A DNA stretch of 64,000 nucleotides from Nemania diffusa (lineage: Eukaryota > Ascomycota > Sordariomycetes > Xylariales > Xylariaceae). The DNA lies in the NCBI GenBank assembly GCA_038501195.1, contig JBBPUQ010000010.1, positions 1,815,501 to 1,879,500 of the forward strand, written 5' to 3'. Both the position numbers and the translations under genes were made by a program. The notes beneath the pieces were generated by a model. That model ran no database searches and was not told where the DNA came from. It saw only the letters and a list, made by a program, of their open reading frames with translations. This document shows, piece after piece, positions 7,736 to 23,400 of the stretch; the stretch's first letter is position 1, and each line of letters begins with the position of its first letter.

Positions 7736-10700
7736 AAATAAAAGCAGCTTTTATTTTTAGCTTTTTTTTTTATTAACTATATATTTTGCTATATTTTAAA
7801 TAAATAAGTTTATATTTTATATAAAAAATAATATAATTTTAAAATAAATTTTATTAAATAAATTTTAGTAAATTTTTTTATTAACTATATATAATATAAC
7901 ATTTATATATAATTATAAATTAAATAAAACTTATATATACAATTAAATTTTAAATTTTTAAGCTTAATATAAGTTTTTTTTTTTATTAAATTTATATTTT
8001 ATTTTTTATTACTATTTTATTTAAGTATTTTTAACTATATTGATTATTTATTTATTTTTTTATTTTTTTATTTATATATATATATTATTTATTTAATTTA
8101 ACTTTTTTGTTTTATATTATAAATATATATTTTTTATTTAATTTAATTTTTTTATTTTATATTATAGATTTATATTTTTGATTTAGTTTAATTAAATTTT
8201 GTTGTTTTATTTTTTAAATTTATTTTATTTATAAAATAAATTAAAAGCATTAAAAAATATTTTCTGTAATTATATATAACAACTATAGTTTAATATATTA
8301 AATTAATAACAAAATTTTAACTATTAACTAAAATTGTTATTATATTTAAAAAATTATAATATTTGTTATTTATTAATAAAGCTTTTTTAATTTTATTAAT
8401 AATATAAACTTATATTTTTATTATATTTAAATTTTATAATTTAATTTTTATTTTATTTAATTTTATTAATTATATAATATTTTAAATATTATATTATTTT
8501 ATTACTATTTTTAAAGTTTATAGCTTTATTATTAATTTTATTACTATTTACTTTTATAATAATTATAATATTATTATTAATATTATTACTATATATTTAA
8601 ATGTTTAAATAATTATTTATTGTTTAAAATTAAAAGTTTAACAATATAGCATTTAATTAGCTTTATTTTTTAGCTAGTTTTTAACTGCTTTTTTTAATCA
8701 AAAAAACAAACTTATTGCAAATTTTTATTATATTTGTTTTTTTATATTTATTAATTATATATTAACTTAAATATAGTTATATATTAAACAATTTATATAT
8801 TAATTAAATAAATATTTTAATTTATGTTTTATTATATATTTTTATTTTAAAATTTCCGACTTTTTTATATTTAATGCTTAAATAAAATATTATAACTTAA
8901 AAAAATTTAATTCAATAGATTTTATTTATTATTTTTTTTAAAAATTTTAAATTTTTATAATATATTTAAATTAATATAATAAAATCTTTAAAAATTATAT
9001 AATATTTATTTTTTATTATTGCTACTTTTTAAATATTAATAAATATAATATTAATTAAATTGATTTTATATTATAATTTTAAAATAATATAAATTTAAAA
9101 TTATTTACTATAAAATTATAAAAAAATAGCAAAAACTAGTTTAATTTAAAAATATTGCTAATTTAATATATTAGTTAAAAATTAACTAATTAAATAAATT
9201 AGTTATATTTTTTATTTTAAAGCTTTTTTTTAAACAAGTAGTTATAAATAATATTATAAATTAAATATTATTATAATTATATTATAAATGTTGTTATAAC
9301 TAAACAATTAATTTATTTAAAACTTTTAATAATAAATAAATATTTTTTAAATAGTTAATTAAATTTAAAGCTTATAATATTTAAAAAGTTATTATTATAT
9401 ATAATATTATATATAATATTATATAATAATATTTATAGTTATAAAAAATTTTGTTTAATAAGTAAATAATTTAGTTATAGTACTTTTTATTAATAAAACA
9501 AGTTATATAATAGCTTTTTTTTTGTTTTTTTTATATTAATTATAAAAAATCAATTAATTAACTAATTTATTTGTTTTATTTGTTTATATTAATTAAATTA
9601 ATTTTTAATTCAATTTTAATAATTAAATTTAAATAATATTTATAAATATAAAACAAATATTTTATTTAATTATATAGTTATAAAGTTTTATTTATTAAAT
9701 TAAAAACAATATATATTTTATTATTTTAATTTTTATATTTTAATAATTTTTTATAGTTTAATAATAAAAACATTATATATAAAATAATAACTTATTAATT
9801 TTTTTTTATTTTGTTATATTATTTAAAAATTAATTTTTCAAGTTTTTTATTTTGCTTTTTTATTTTTAATCGATTTAACATTTTATAATACTTTTTATAT
9901 TTGTTATATTATTTTTTTAAAATATACAAGTTTAAAACTTTAATATTTAAATTTATAAAACTTTTAAAAATATTATAAGCTATAAAATATATTAAACTAA
10001 ACAATTAAATATTAATAAAGTTATTAAAACTAAAATAAACAATTTTTTAATTAAAAAATAAATTAAAAGTTACAATATATTAGTTATTATAATATTTATA
10101 AAATTAATTTTTAATATAAATTATTAAAATATTATTAAATAATAATTAGTTATTTTAACTAGTTATAATTATTATAACTACTATATAATATATTTTATTT
10201 TTAATATTTTATTTATTATATATAGTATTAAAAGTTTATAAATATATTATTATATTATTTATTTTTTTTTTAGTTATTATTATAAACTACAATAGTTTTT
10301 ATATTTTGTTTAAAGTTTTTAATATTTGTTAATTTATTAATATTTAATAAAATATATTTTTGTTAAATTTTTTAATTAATATAATAAATTTTTTTAGCTT
10401 TTTAACAATTAAACTAAATAATATAATAATATTTAATAATTAATAAATTTATATAATTTATAATATTTATTGTTTTATTAATAACTTTTTAGCAATATAT
10501 TATAATATTAATTATATAAACATTAATTAAAATAAATCTTTAAATATAGTTTTATTATTTAAACTTAAAAATATATTAATAATAAATATAGTTTTATTAA
10601 AACTTATTATATTTTTAAGCTTTTTTATATCGATATAAAATTTTATTTAGTTTTACTAATTAAATACTATTTATTTTTTAATATTTTATTTATTTTTTAT

Positions 10701-12798
10701 TTTTTTATATATTATAAATTAACTAAAATCTAATAAAGTATTTTTAATAAAAAAAATATAAATTAATTTTAAAATATAATATTTATATATTTATATATTA
10801 TATTAAAATAAATCTTTTTTTTTATATTAATGTAGTATTAGTTTATAACTTAATATATAAAATAAATAAAAAAAATTTTATTTAATATAATTATTTTAAA
10901 CTTTATTTTATAAAAAGTCCTAATATATAACTATTTATTTAGTTTAATTATATATTATTAAACTTTAATAATTATAAAATATTGTTATATATATTAATAT
11001 TATAATATAGTTTAAATAATTTATATTATTTTAAACTACTATATTTAATAAAATAAAATAAAGCATAAAAGTTTTAATAAATATAACTAAAAATAACAGC
11101 GTTATATTTTTAAATAAAATAATAAAATATATTTCAACTTTAATTTTTTTAATAAATAAATATTTATTTTTGTTTAATAAACTTAAAAAGTTATTTTTAT
11201 ATATATTTTAACTATATAATATAAAATATAAAATATAACAAAAAAATTGCTAGTTTTTTTTATAGCTTAACTATTTACAAATATTAATTAATAAAAATAT
11301 TTTTAGTTTTTTTTTTTACTTAAAAAGATTTAAATATAACAAACAATATTTTTTAATTTTATATTTGTTTTATTTATATATAATATTATTAATATTATTT
11401 AATAATATATAAATTGTTAAATAGCTGTTTATTTTTTTATTTACAAAATAAATATTTATATTTTTAAAGTTAATATTGCAACTTTATAAAAACATTTAAT
11501 AGTTTTATTTTAATTTATATTTAATTTAGTTTAAAATATTTTTATTTATAATATAAATTTTATTGTTTATTTTTTATAAATTAAACAAATTATTTAAATT
11601 TTATTAATTTTAATTATTGTTTTGCTTTTTTAATAATATAATTGCTAATAATAAAATTGCTACAATTATTTAAATATAAATAAAAATATATATAATAATA
11701 TTATTTAATTAATTATTATAAAAACAATATAATATATTATTATTATTTAAATATAATGTAGTAGTTATTAATTAAATATTATAATTATTTATTATTAATT
11801 GTAAAAAAAAAACTAAAGTTGCTATTTATAATATATTATAACTAAAAAATATAATTTATATTAGTAGAAATATTTTAAAAAAAAATTTAATAAGTAAAAA
11901 AAAGCTAAATAATAATAACAAAAAAAAAAACTAGTTTATACTATATATAATATATATAATTTTAATATAAACAGTTAATAATATAATATATAAAGTAGTA
12001 ATATTTAAATATAAATTAGTTATATAAACTAAAAAATTATAACAATTTAAATAAAGTTAATAATAGTTATAAAATAAATAAAAGTTATAAAATAAATAAA
12101 TATTAAAATAAATTTTAACAATTTACTAAATTTAAATTGTTTTATAAATTTATAAATTATATATTTTATACTTTATTTAATTAACAAATATTATAATATA
12201 AATAATATAAAAAATAAACTTTATAAATTAATTTAATTTATTAATTAATATTTAAATAAAGTTTTAAAGTTTATATTTTTTTTAAATATATTATATTTAT
12301 TATTTTTTATTATATAATTTAATAAATTAAGTTTTATTAAAAGTTATTATTTTTTTTTTGTTTTATTATTATTTTTAATTAATTATAAACTTTTTGTAAT
12401 TTTAAAATAAATTATTTTAAAAATAAATTTTATTTTTTTATTTAGTTTTATTAATTAAGTCGTTTTATTTATATTAATATTATTATAATTTAATATTTAA
12501 ATATTTAATAAATATATTATTAACAATTTTAAAAATTTTCAACTTATAAAACAATATAAAAATATAATAAAATTATTTATAAATTTATATATAGTAAAAA
12601 TATATATATAAAATATAAATTTATTTTTTATATAAAAAAATTATAAAAAAGCTATAATTATAATAAAATATTAAATATTAAAAAAACAATTAAATTAATT
12701 AAAAAAAAACTTTAATATAACTTTTAAAAAATAAGCTTTTATTTATTAATTAATTATAACTAAAATTAAAAATTATTAATATATTTTTATTTTATATA

Positions 12799-12907
12799 TT
12801 AATTTTTACATTAATTTTTATATTAATTTTTATATTAATTTTTATATTAATTTTTATATTTATTTTTATATTAATATTTATATTAATTTTTATATTAATT
12901 TATTAAT
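12799..12907. repeat. 12-bp AT minisatellite
   Basis: About nine head-to-tail copies of an ATTAATTTTTAT unit with minor variants. There are no spacers, so it is not a CRISPR array. Confidence 0.85.
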
Positions 12908-14324
12908 TGTAAATTTTAAAAATATTTTAAATAATTTATAACTAACTTTAATTTTAAATTTTTTAAATTTAAACTATTTATTTATATTTTTATATATATA
13001 AATTTTAATAATAAAAACGCCGGTTTTTTTAAAAATTATAAAAACTAGTTTAAAATTATTAATATTTTTAAAAATTATTTCAATTATTTAATATATATTA
13101 TTAAAAATAATAAAACTAACAATATTTAATTTTAAAGTTTTTAAAAACATTTAAAAAATTATATATATATAATAGCTTTATTTTTAATTAATAAAAATTA
13201 TTTTAAATTATTTATTAAATAAAACATTTTTATTTATAAAATAATTTATAAAATATATTTACTATTATTTTATTATTTTTAAATTAATATATTATTAATT
13301 TATTTATAAATTATTTAACTATAATAGTTTTAACTAAATATTTTTAGCTTAAATTATATATATTAAAAATATATAATAAATAATATATATAATAATATTA
13401 TTTTATATATTAAATAGTTTATTTAAAACTTTTAATTTTTTTAGTAGTTTTTTAAAAAAAATTATATAAAAAAACTTTGTTATATAAGTTTAAATTAATA
13501 TAAAAATTAATATAAATAGTTAATTTATTAAAAAAAAAAATACTTTGTTTATTATATATAAAAAAAAGCTATAACTAATATATTAAAAAGTTTTTTTTAT
13601 AAAATTAAAACTTTTTATTTATATTTATATTATTTTTATTATTTAATTTATAATATTATAAAAACAAATAATACTAGTATAAAAATTAAAGTTTTATTTA
13701 ATTATTTTAGTTTTTTTAGTTTTAATATTACTAAATTTTATATATTTTTTAATATAAAAAAAATATATTTTTTATATATATTTATTAATATTTATTTTAA
13801 AAATATTAAAAAATAAAAATCGCATTTTTTTAATACTGTAATAAAATATATATTATTTTATTAATAATTTATATAAATTTTTTTACTATTTAATATTAAT
13901 ATTATATTAATTTTATATTTTCTTTTAGCTATAAAAAATTATAATTTTTAAAATATTGCTATTTATATTATACAATATTTTTTTAAAACAATAAATTAAA
14001 TTTATTTTTTTATTTTAATATATTAACTATATTTAATATATTATAAAAAATCATTAGTTTTAAATATTTTATTAAAAATATTAATATTAAAAAAAATAAA
14101 TATTTATTTATTTTTAATATTAGTTATTTTTAAAATGTTAATATATAAAACTTTTTTTATAATTTTAACAATATTATTTTTTTAAGTTATATTATAGCTG
14201 TTTAAATTTTTGATTTGTTTTACTTTTTAAAAACCTTTTTTTAAATCTTTAAAATTTTTCAAAAAAAAAAATATACTATTATAAAGTTTAATTATTAAAC
14301 TTTTGTTTTATAGTTTTATTTATA

Positions 14325-14374
14325 TATAAATTAATATATAAATTAATATATAAATTAATATATAAATTAATATA
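14325..14374. repeat. 12-bp tandem repeat
   Basis: About four perfect copies of TAAATTAATATA. Confidence 0.85.
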
Positions 14375-17300
14375 GCTATTAATTTATATATATTTATTAA
14401 ATACTTTTTATATTTTTTAAATATTAAAATTTATTATTTATAACTATTTAATTAAATAACAAATTTATTTTAAGTTTTATTAAATAAATTTAATTATTAA
14501 ATTAAAATTTAATATAGTTAAACTTTTAAATATTATAAATTAAAAATATTAAATATTATATATAATAACTATTTATTTAATTAATTTAATTGATTTATTT
14601 ATTTAATAAAAATTTAGTTATTTATATTGTTTATATTTAAAAAGATTTATTATATATTAAAAAGTTTATTAAATAGTTTTTTTATAATTGCTTTTAAAAT
14701 AATATATTGTTTATTTTTAAACTAGCTAGTTTAAAATTAAATCTTTTTTAATTAAAACAAATAAACAAAAAACTATTGTTTAAAATAATTAAAATAATAT
14801 ATATACTAAAGTTTTTAATAATAAATTATTTTATTTTTTTAACAAATAAAATTTAATTTATTAGTTTTAAGCTATAAATAATATAAAAAAGCTTTTAGTT
14901 TATATAATATTAATTTTAAATTTAAATATTTTAACTATTTTATTTAATTTTATAAAAACAAAATAATTATAAAAAATTTTATAAAAATATATATTTGTAT
15001 TAATATAATTAACTTATTTATTAAATTTTTTATTACTGTTTAAATTATATAATTTTATAAATTTTATAAATTTATTATTAAATATATTAATAGATTTAAA
15101 AAAGCTATTATAAAATATTAATATAAACTAAAACTTTTTAAAAATAAATAAATAAAACTAGTTTATTAGTTTAAAATATATAAAATATATATTATATATT
15201 AATTAAATAAAAAAATAATAAATTATTATATTATAACAAAAAAATATATAATTTTAATAATATAAATTAATTAATTATAAACTAAAATATTAATTAAAAA
15301 TAATATATAAACTATTTATAAATAAACTGATTATATATATAATATATTAACTATTATATAACTATATATTAATAAATATATAATAAAATAGCAAAATAAA
15401 ACTAAAAATTAAAACAAATTTTTAATAAAATATATAAACAATTTAATAATAATAAACTTTAAAAATAAAAAATAATATAATAGTTTTATAGTTATATATA
15501 TAAATAAAAATAAACAAATAATAAAATAATAAAGCTTTAAATATAAACAATAAATTAAAATATATAAAATTAATTTTTATTAAATAAACAATAATTAAAT
15601 TAATAACTATATTAAATAATTAATAAATAAATTAATAAATAAAACTATTAATAAATTAATAAAATTAAATTAATAAATATAATTATAAATTTTTAAAAGT
15701 TTTTATAATAAAATAAAATTATATATTATATTAAAAATTTAATTTAATAAATAGTTTTAACAAATAAAAAATTATTAATTAATTAATTATTAATTATATA
15801 TTATTATTAATATTATTATTTAAACTTTAATATTTTAATACTTTAAATTATATTTATTTAATTTTATATATTTATTATATTATATATATTAAATATTAAA
15901 ATTGAAAATATTTTAATAATTAAACTAAAGTTTAATATATTAGTTAAATTAATAAACAAAACATTATATAAAAATAACATTAGTTTTTTTAGTTTTAACT
16001 TTTAATTTAATAATATAAATAACTTAATATAATTAATTATAAAATTATAAATAAAAAATATTATTTAATATTATATATTAAAACTAAAATATTATATATT
16101 ATATATTTTATTTAATATTTATAATATAATAAACGATATAATTATTTATAATTTTAATTATTATATAAAAAAACTATAATATAAATATTTAATAAATATT
16201 TAATATATATTTATTATTATATATATTTATTATTAAATAATATTGTTTTTTAGTTATAATATATTATATTATATAAAGTAAATAAATAATATAATATTAT
16301 TATTTAAAACAAATTTTGCTAATTTTATTATTATTTTAAAAAAAGCAACTTTATTAAACTAATGCTATATTTAAATAGCTAATAATATTAATATTAATAT
16401 TTTAATATAATAAAATAAAAAAAAATATATAAAATATTTATATATTAAAAAACTTAAATCAACAATAAATAATTAATATATAACATTTATAATATTTAAA
16501 TATATATTATTAAATAAAACAATATTAATAATTATATTAATTTAAATAATAAAATAAAATATATAAACATTTAAAATATAAATTAGTTTTTTATTTATAA
16601 ATTTATAATAAATAAAATTAGCTATTTTTATAAAATAAATAATATTTAATTAAAACTTTTACTATTTATATTTTTATATTATAAATTATATAAAATAGCT
16701 AAAATTTTACTACAATAATTTATTAATATTAATATTTTTTATAATTAATTAATATTAAACTATTTATTTAATAATATTAATAAAATATTATTTATAATAT
16801 TAAAAAACTATTAATAATATAAAAATTATATATTTTTATAATTATTAAAAATAAAATTAATTTATTAGTAATATAAAAATATTACTTTTTTATAAATATA
16901 AATTATTATTATAATTTAATAAACTTTTTAATAATATATTAAATAAACTAAATAATATATATAAATATAAAATCGATAATAATAAAAATTTAATGTTTTA
17001 ATATTAAATAATTAAATAATTAAATTTAAATTAATATAAATATATATAAAAATAAAAAATAAAACAATAAATATTTAAAATAAAATAAAAAAATTTATAA
17101 TAGCTTTTTTAATTTATTTATAATAATAAATAATTTTATAGCTAATATTAAATATATTAATTTATAAAAAATTATAAAAGCAATAAAAATTTAGCTATAT
17201 ATTAAAAGTTTATAAATAACAATAATAAAAAGTAGTTTTTTTACTATTTAGTTATTTTATTGTTTATTTTTTTTAAAAATTTAATTTTATAAAACTTATT

Positions 17301-17446
17301 TATAAAATTTATATTATTAATTTATAAAACTTACAAAGTTTATTTACAAAGTTTATAAAACTTATTTTTTTTATACTTTTTTAAATATACTTTTTTAAAT
17401 ATATTTTTTTTTATTATTAATTATATAATATATTTATATTATTTAA

Positions 17447-17488
17447 TTTATATTATTTATATTATTTATATTATTTATATTATTTATT
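17447..17488. repeat. 9-bp tandem repeat
   Basis: About four and a half copies of TTTATATTA. Confidence 0.8.
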
Positions 17489-20400
17489 TTTAACTTTTTA
17501 AATTTATAAAATTTATTTATAACTTTTATTTTTTTTAAACTTTTTATTTAAATTAATTTATTTTATTATATTAAATTTATATTATATATATTTTTAAATT
17601 AAAAAAATTTAATATATAAAATATTTTTTTATTATTATTTTTAAATTTTTTTTTATTGCTAATATTTTTTAAGTTATTTATATTAGTTTAAATTATTTAA
17701 ATAGTTTTTTTATAATATTATATTAATTAAGCTTTTTTTTTTATATTTATTTTAACTTTAACTATTTAAACTATAATAATTTTATTAATAATTTTAAAAT
17801 TTAAAAAATATAAAAATATATAATTTATAAATTAATATATATTATTTTTTTAAATATATAATTTATTTTATATATTTTTTATAAAATTAATTTTTATAAG
17901 CTCGATTATTTATAACATTATAAAAGTATATATATTTATTATAATTATATAATTAAAGCTTTAAAATTTAAAATAAACTTTTATAGCTATAAAATTTAAT
18001 TATTTAAATATATTTTATATATTTTATTAATATTAATAAATAATTTTTAATATTAATAAATTATTAATTATTAATTTATAGTTTTTTGTTATAATTATTT
18101 TATTAACTTTATTTTTTATTTAAAACTTTTTTTTTAATTTTTGTTATTTATTTATATATATAAATTAACTTATTTTTTTTAGCTTTAATTTTTAACTTTT
18201 TATTTTTAATTAATTTATTTTATTAACTTTTATAATTTACTATTTATAGTTATATATTATTAACAGTTAATAATTTATATTTTTTTATAACTTTAGTTTT
18301 TTTTTTGTTTTTTTTTAACTTATTATATAATTATAAAAATACTTTGTTTTATTTTTTTTTTTTTTTTATTAATTATTAACTTTATTAATATATAAACAAG
18401 TTTTTATATAATTTTTAAAATAAATAAAATAAAAAAAAACTAGTTATTTTTATATATTTTTAAATATTATTTAAAATATTTATATACTTTTTTAATAATA
18501 ATATATTTATTAATAATATTATAATATTATTTTTTTTTAAGTTATTTTTTTTATTAATTAACTTTTTTTTAAATTGCTTTAATAAAAAAATTTAAAAAAC
18601 TATAACGTTATTATTACTACTTTTTTTTTTATTTATATTATTTTATTTTATTAATATATAACTTTATATATATTTTTTTTTTAAATTAAACATTTAAAAT
18701 AATTAACTATTTAAAAAAATTTTTATATATTAATTTTAATATAACTAAAAAGCTATTTTTTATATAATTAATAGTTTTATTTTATATAGTTAAAAATATT
18801 TTATTATTTAAATAAGTTTTATATATTTAAAAAATTTTTATATTTAATAGTTTAAGTTTATAAAATATATAATATAGCAGCAAAAAAGCAATAATTAAAA
18901 TTGCTTTAGCTTTTTTTTTTAAGTTAATATATTTTATAGCTTTTATTAATATTAAATAATAAAAGCTTTTTTTAATTATAATTAACTAGTTCAATATAAC
19001 AATTAAAATAGCTAAATTAATTTAAAGTAATTAAGTTATTAATTTATTTATTTTTTAAAAAACAAATTAATATTATATTGTTTAAATTATTATTACTAAT
19101 TTTTTTAAATATTTATATAGCTAAAATTATTATTTAGTTAAATATTATATTTTTATTAATTAAAACTAGTTTAATAATAATATTATATATTTAAAAATTT
19201 AAATTAATATATTATAGATTTTTTATTTTATAATAAATTTATATTATAACATTGTTTATATAGTTTAAATAAACTTTTGTTTTATTTATATTAAATAAAT
19301 ATTTTAATATTATTTTATTAACTTTATAATAAATTTATAAAATTTTATATTATATTTTAAAATTAATATAATTATTAATTAACTTTATTTATAATAACTA
19401 TAGTTTTTTTTTTATTTATTTAAATATATTATAATTTTTAATTAAAAATTAACAAATTTATTAATATTATATTTAATAAATTTTTTATTAATTAAAACAG
19501 TTAATTTTTAATATTTTATTAATTATATATTATAAATAATAAAAGTTTATATAAATATTTTAAAAAATAAATTGCTATATAGTACTATATTAAGTTATTT
19601 TTAATAAATTATTTACAACTTTATTATAACTACTATTATATTAATAAAAATAATAACTTTTATAGCAGCTTTTTTATTTTTATAATATAATATATTAAAA
19701 ACTTATATAGCTGTTTTTATTTTTTTAAAATAGCTTTTTTAATATATTTTTGTTATTAATAATACTTTTGTTTTAATAAAATTAAAATTATTAAAAAGCT
19801 ATATATTTTAAACGTTATATATTATTTATTAACTAAACTATAAATTTACTAATATAATTATTAATAAATATATATAAATATTTTTTAAAATAAATAAAAT
19901 AATTAAAAATTATTTTATAATATAATATTAAATATAACTAATTAATTAAAAAAATTAAAAAAATAACTAAAATTATATAATTTATATATAAAATTATTAT
20001 AAAAAATAAATTAATACTTTTTATAATAATATTGTTTAATAAACTAATGTTTTAATTAAAATTTATATTTAAAAACAATATTTGTTTTTTAATAATAATT
20101 TTATTTATTTATAAGTTTTATATTTTAAAAACTATTTATTAATTAAAATATTAATTTAAAATTTAAATATAAAAATTATATTATTTAAATTAAAAATATA
20201 ATTATTTAATAAAGTTTAAACTAGTTTTTATATAAATAAATATTTTATTATTTATATTAATATATTTTATATTGTTATATTTTAATTTTAAAAATAAAAT
20301 TATTTTTATGTTTTTTTTTTATTTTATTTTTATTATAATATATTTTTTATTAATTTTATTACAATTGTTATTTATATAAAATAATAATATAAATATTTTT

Positions 20401-23400
20401 TTTTATAATAAATATAACTAATTTTTTTTAAAAAATATTATAATTTTTTTATTTTTTTATTAATAAAATTTATTATTAATATATTAACTTTTTATTTTTA
20501 GTTATATTAAATAATAAATATTTTTTTTTTAAATTATTAATTTAATTTATAATTATTAAAAAATAATAGTTTTTAATTTTTTATAACAATAAAGTTATAA
20601 AACTAATTAAAAATTTAAATTTATTTTTATTACTATTTTAATTTTAAATAATATTTATTATATTATAAATAAATAAAAAATAAATTTAAAAATTTAAAAA
20701 TAAAATTTTATTAATTAATATAACAATTAATATATTATTAATAATATATAAGTTATAATTTTTTATAAAATTTAATAATATTAAATATAAATTAGTTTAT
20801 TAATTTTTAAATAATTATTTTATTAAATTATATATAAAATTATTATATAATATAATTTAATATTTTAAATTAGTAAAAATATTATTAATATATTATAAAA
20901 AGCTGCAAAAATATATTTAATTTAAATATTTATTTATAAATATTTTTTTTTTTATTATTTAATATATTTTAACTAATTATTAAATATTAATTATTATATA
21001 TTTTATATTAAATAAATTATTATAATATTATTTAATTTTTAATTATTAAAAAATTTAAAGTAAAAATTAAATATTGTTTTATTTTAAATATAAAATAAAA
21101 TAATTTATTAATATAACTAAATAAATTAAAAACTTAAATATTAGTTTAAATTAATAATATTTATAATTTAAACAAAAGAAATATTAAACTTTAAATATAT
21201 ATTTATTATAATATAAATAATAAAATATTTTAATTTATTTATTTAATATTTATAAATAATTAAAACTTTTATAAATTTAAATTTAGTTAATATTATTTTT
21301 GCTTTAAATAATTATTTAGTTTTAATAATAATTTAAACTGCTTTTTTTTTTATTAATATATTAATTATTAATTATATAATTTTTATTTTTTATTTTTTTA
21401 TTAAATATTATTTATTTATTTTTTTTAATTTATAAATAAATTATTTATTAATTTATATATAATTTAAATTTTATAGTTTATATTTTATATTAAGTTTACT
21501 TTATTAATTAATTTAGCAAATAAAAAACAATAAATTAAAATATATTTTATTTTTTTTTAACTATATTTTTTATATATATATTATTTATTTAATATATTAA
21601 TTTTTATATTAATTATTTTTTACTATATTATATATATATTTTATTAATATTTTTAATAAAATCACTTTATAGCTTTTTTATTTCGTTTTTTTTAAAATTT
21701 ATATTAGTTTATTATATATATTTTTTTTATTAATATATATATTAATTTAATTTATAGTTTAAAATATTAATAAAAATATTTATAAAAAAAATAAAAAATT
21801 TTATAAATATAAATAATTAGTCGAATATTTTATTAAATAATTAATTAAACAAAGTTTTTATATTAACTTTTTTTTTAATATTAGTTGCTATTTTTATATA
21901 ATTTATTATTTATATATAATTTATTATTATAATAAAAATTGTTTTTTTTATATTAGCTGCTATTATAGTTATTTTTATATAACTTACTATTTTTACTTAA
22001 AATATTACTTTAAAAAAAAATATTTTTAAAAAAAATACTACATTTAAATTTATATTAACTTTTTGTTTTATTTATTTATACTTTTTTTTTTTATAATATA
22101 TTATTAAATTATATTTTTAATTAATATATAAAGCTTTAATTATTATAAATAATTATAAACTAATATATAAAATTTTATTAACTATAAATGTTTATAAATT
22201 ATATAAAAAATAATATATTATAAATATTTTTAAATTATAAAAAATATAAAGTTTAATTTAAAAACAATATAAATAGTTTATTTTATAATTTAAATATAAA
22301 ATATATAATTTAACTTAAATATATTTTAAATAAAACTTTTTAATATATATTTAAAAAATAAAAAGCTATTATAACTATATTTATAATTTTAACAGTATTA
22401 TTTAATAAATTTATTTATAAAATTATTTATTTAAATAATAATTATACTAATTATTATATATAAAAATTAGCTATAAAAACTTTAATAAATATTTTAAAAT
22501 TTATATTTATTTTTTTATTTATTAATATATTTATTTTAATTTTTATATTAATTTATTAATTAATATTATATTAATAGTTAATTTATTTATTATTTATAAC
22601 TACTAAATTATAATAATAAATAAAAATTTATAATTAATGTTATAAATTATAAAAATAACTATTTATATTAATTTTTTTTTGTTTTATTTTAAAATTTCTA
22701 TTTAACTTTTTATTTTATTAATTTTATATTTTATTGTTAATTTAATAGCAATTTTAATATAAATATAATATTATAATTTAAATTTAATAAATATTTTAGT
22801 AAAAAAGCTAAAAATAAAAGTTTTTATAAAAAAGATTTTAATATATATTTTTGCAGTAAAAAATCTAATAATAAAAAATTTAGTAAATTAACTTAATTTA
22901 AACTTTATATTGCTTTTTTTTTTAAATTAATATTTTAATTAATATATTTTTTTTATAAAAGTTTTTAAATTAATTAAATAACTATATTTTTTATATAAAT
23001 AAATATATTTTAAATTTTTATTATATTATATATTTATATTTTAACTATATTTATAATTATTAAATATTATTAAAACTATTTAAATAAAAAGAAATAATAA
23101 AAATATTAATTTTTAATAGTTTAATTATAAACAAAATTAAAAAATATATAATATTTAGCTAAAAAAACATATATAAATAAAATATTAAAACTAGTTTAAG
23201 TTTTAAATTATTAAATTTATTTATATAGTTATTTTTATATAAAAAAATAAAAACAATAATATATATATAAAAACTTATATAGCTATTACTAAATTTATTT
23301 TTATAATTTTAACATTATATTTACTATATTACTTTTTAATATTTTATTGTTTATTTTATTTAATTTTAACTATATTTTCTTTTATTAATTATATTTATAT

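Noticed and set aside
12799..12907. Regular repeats that might suggest a CRISPR array
   Set aside because: Units are contiguous 12-mers with no unique spacers, and the genome is fungal.
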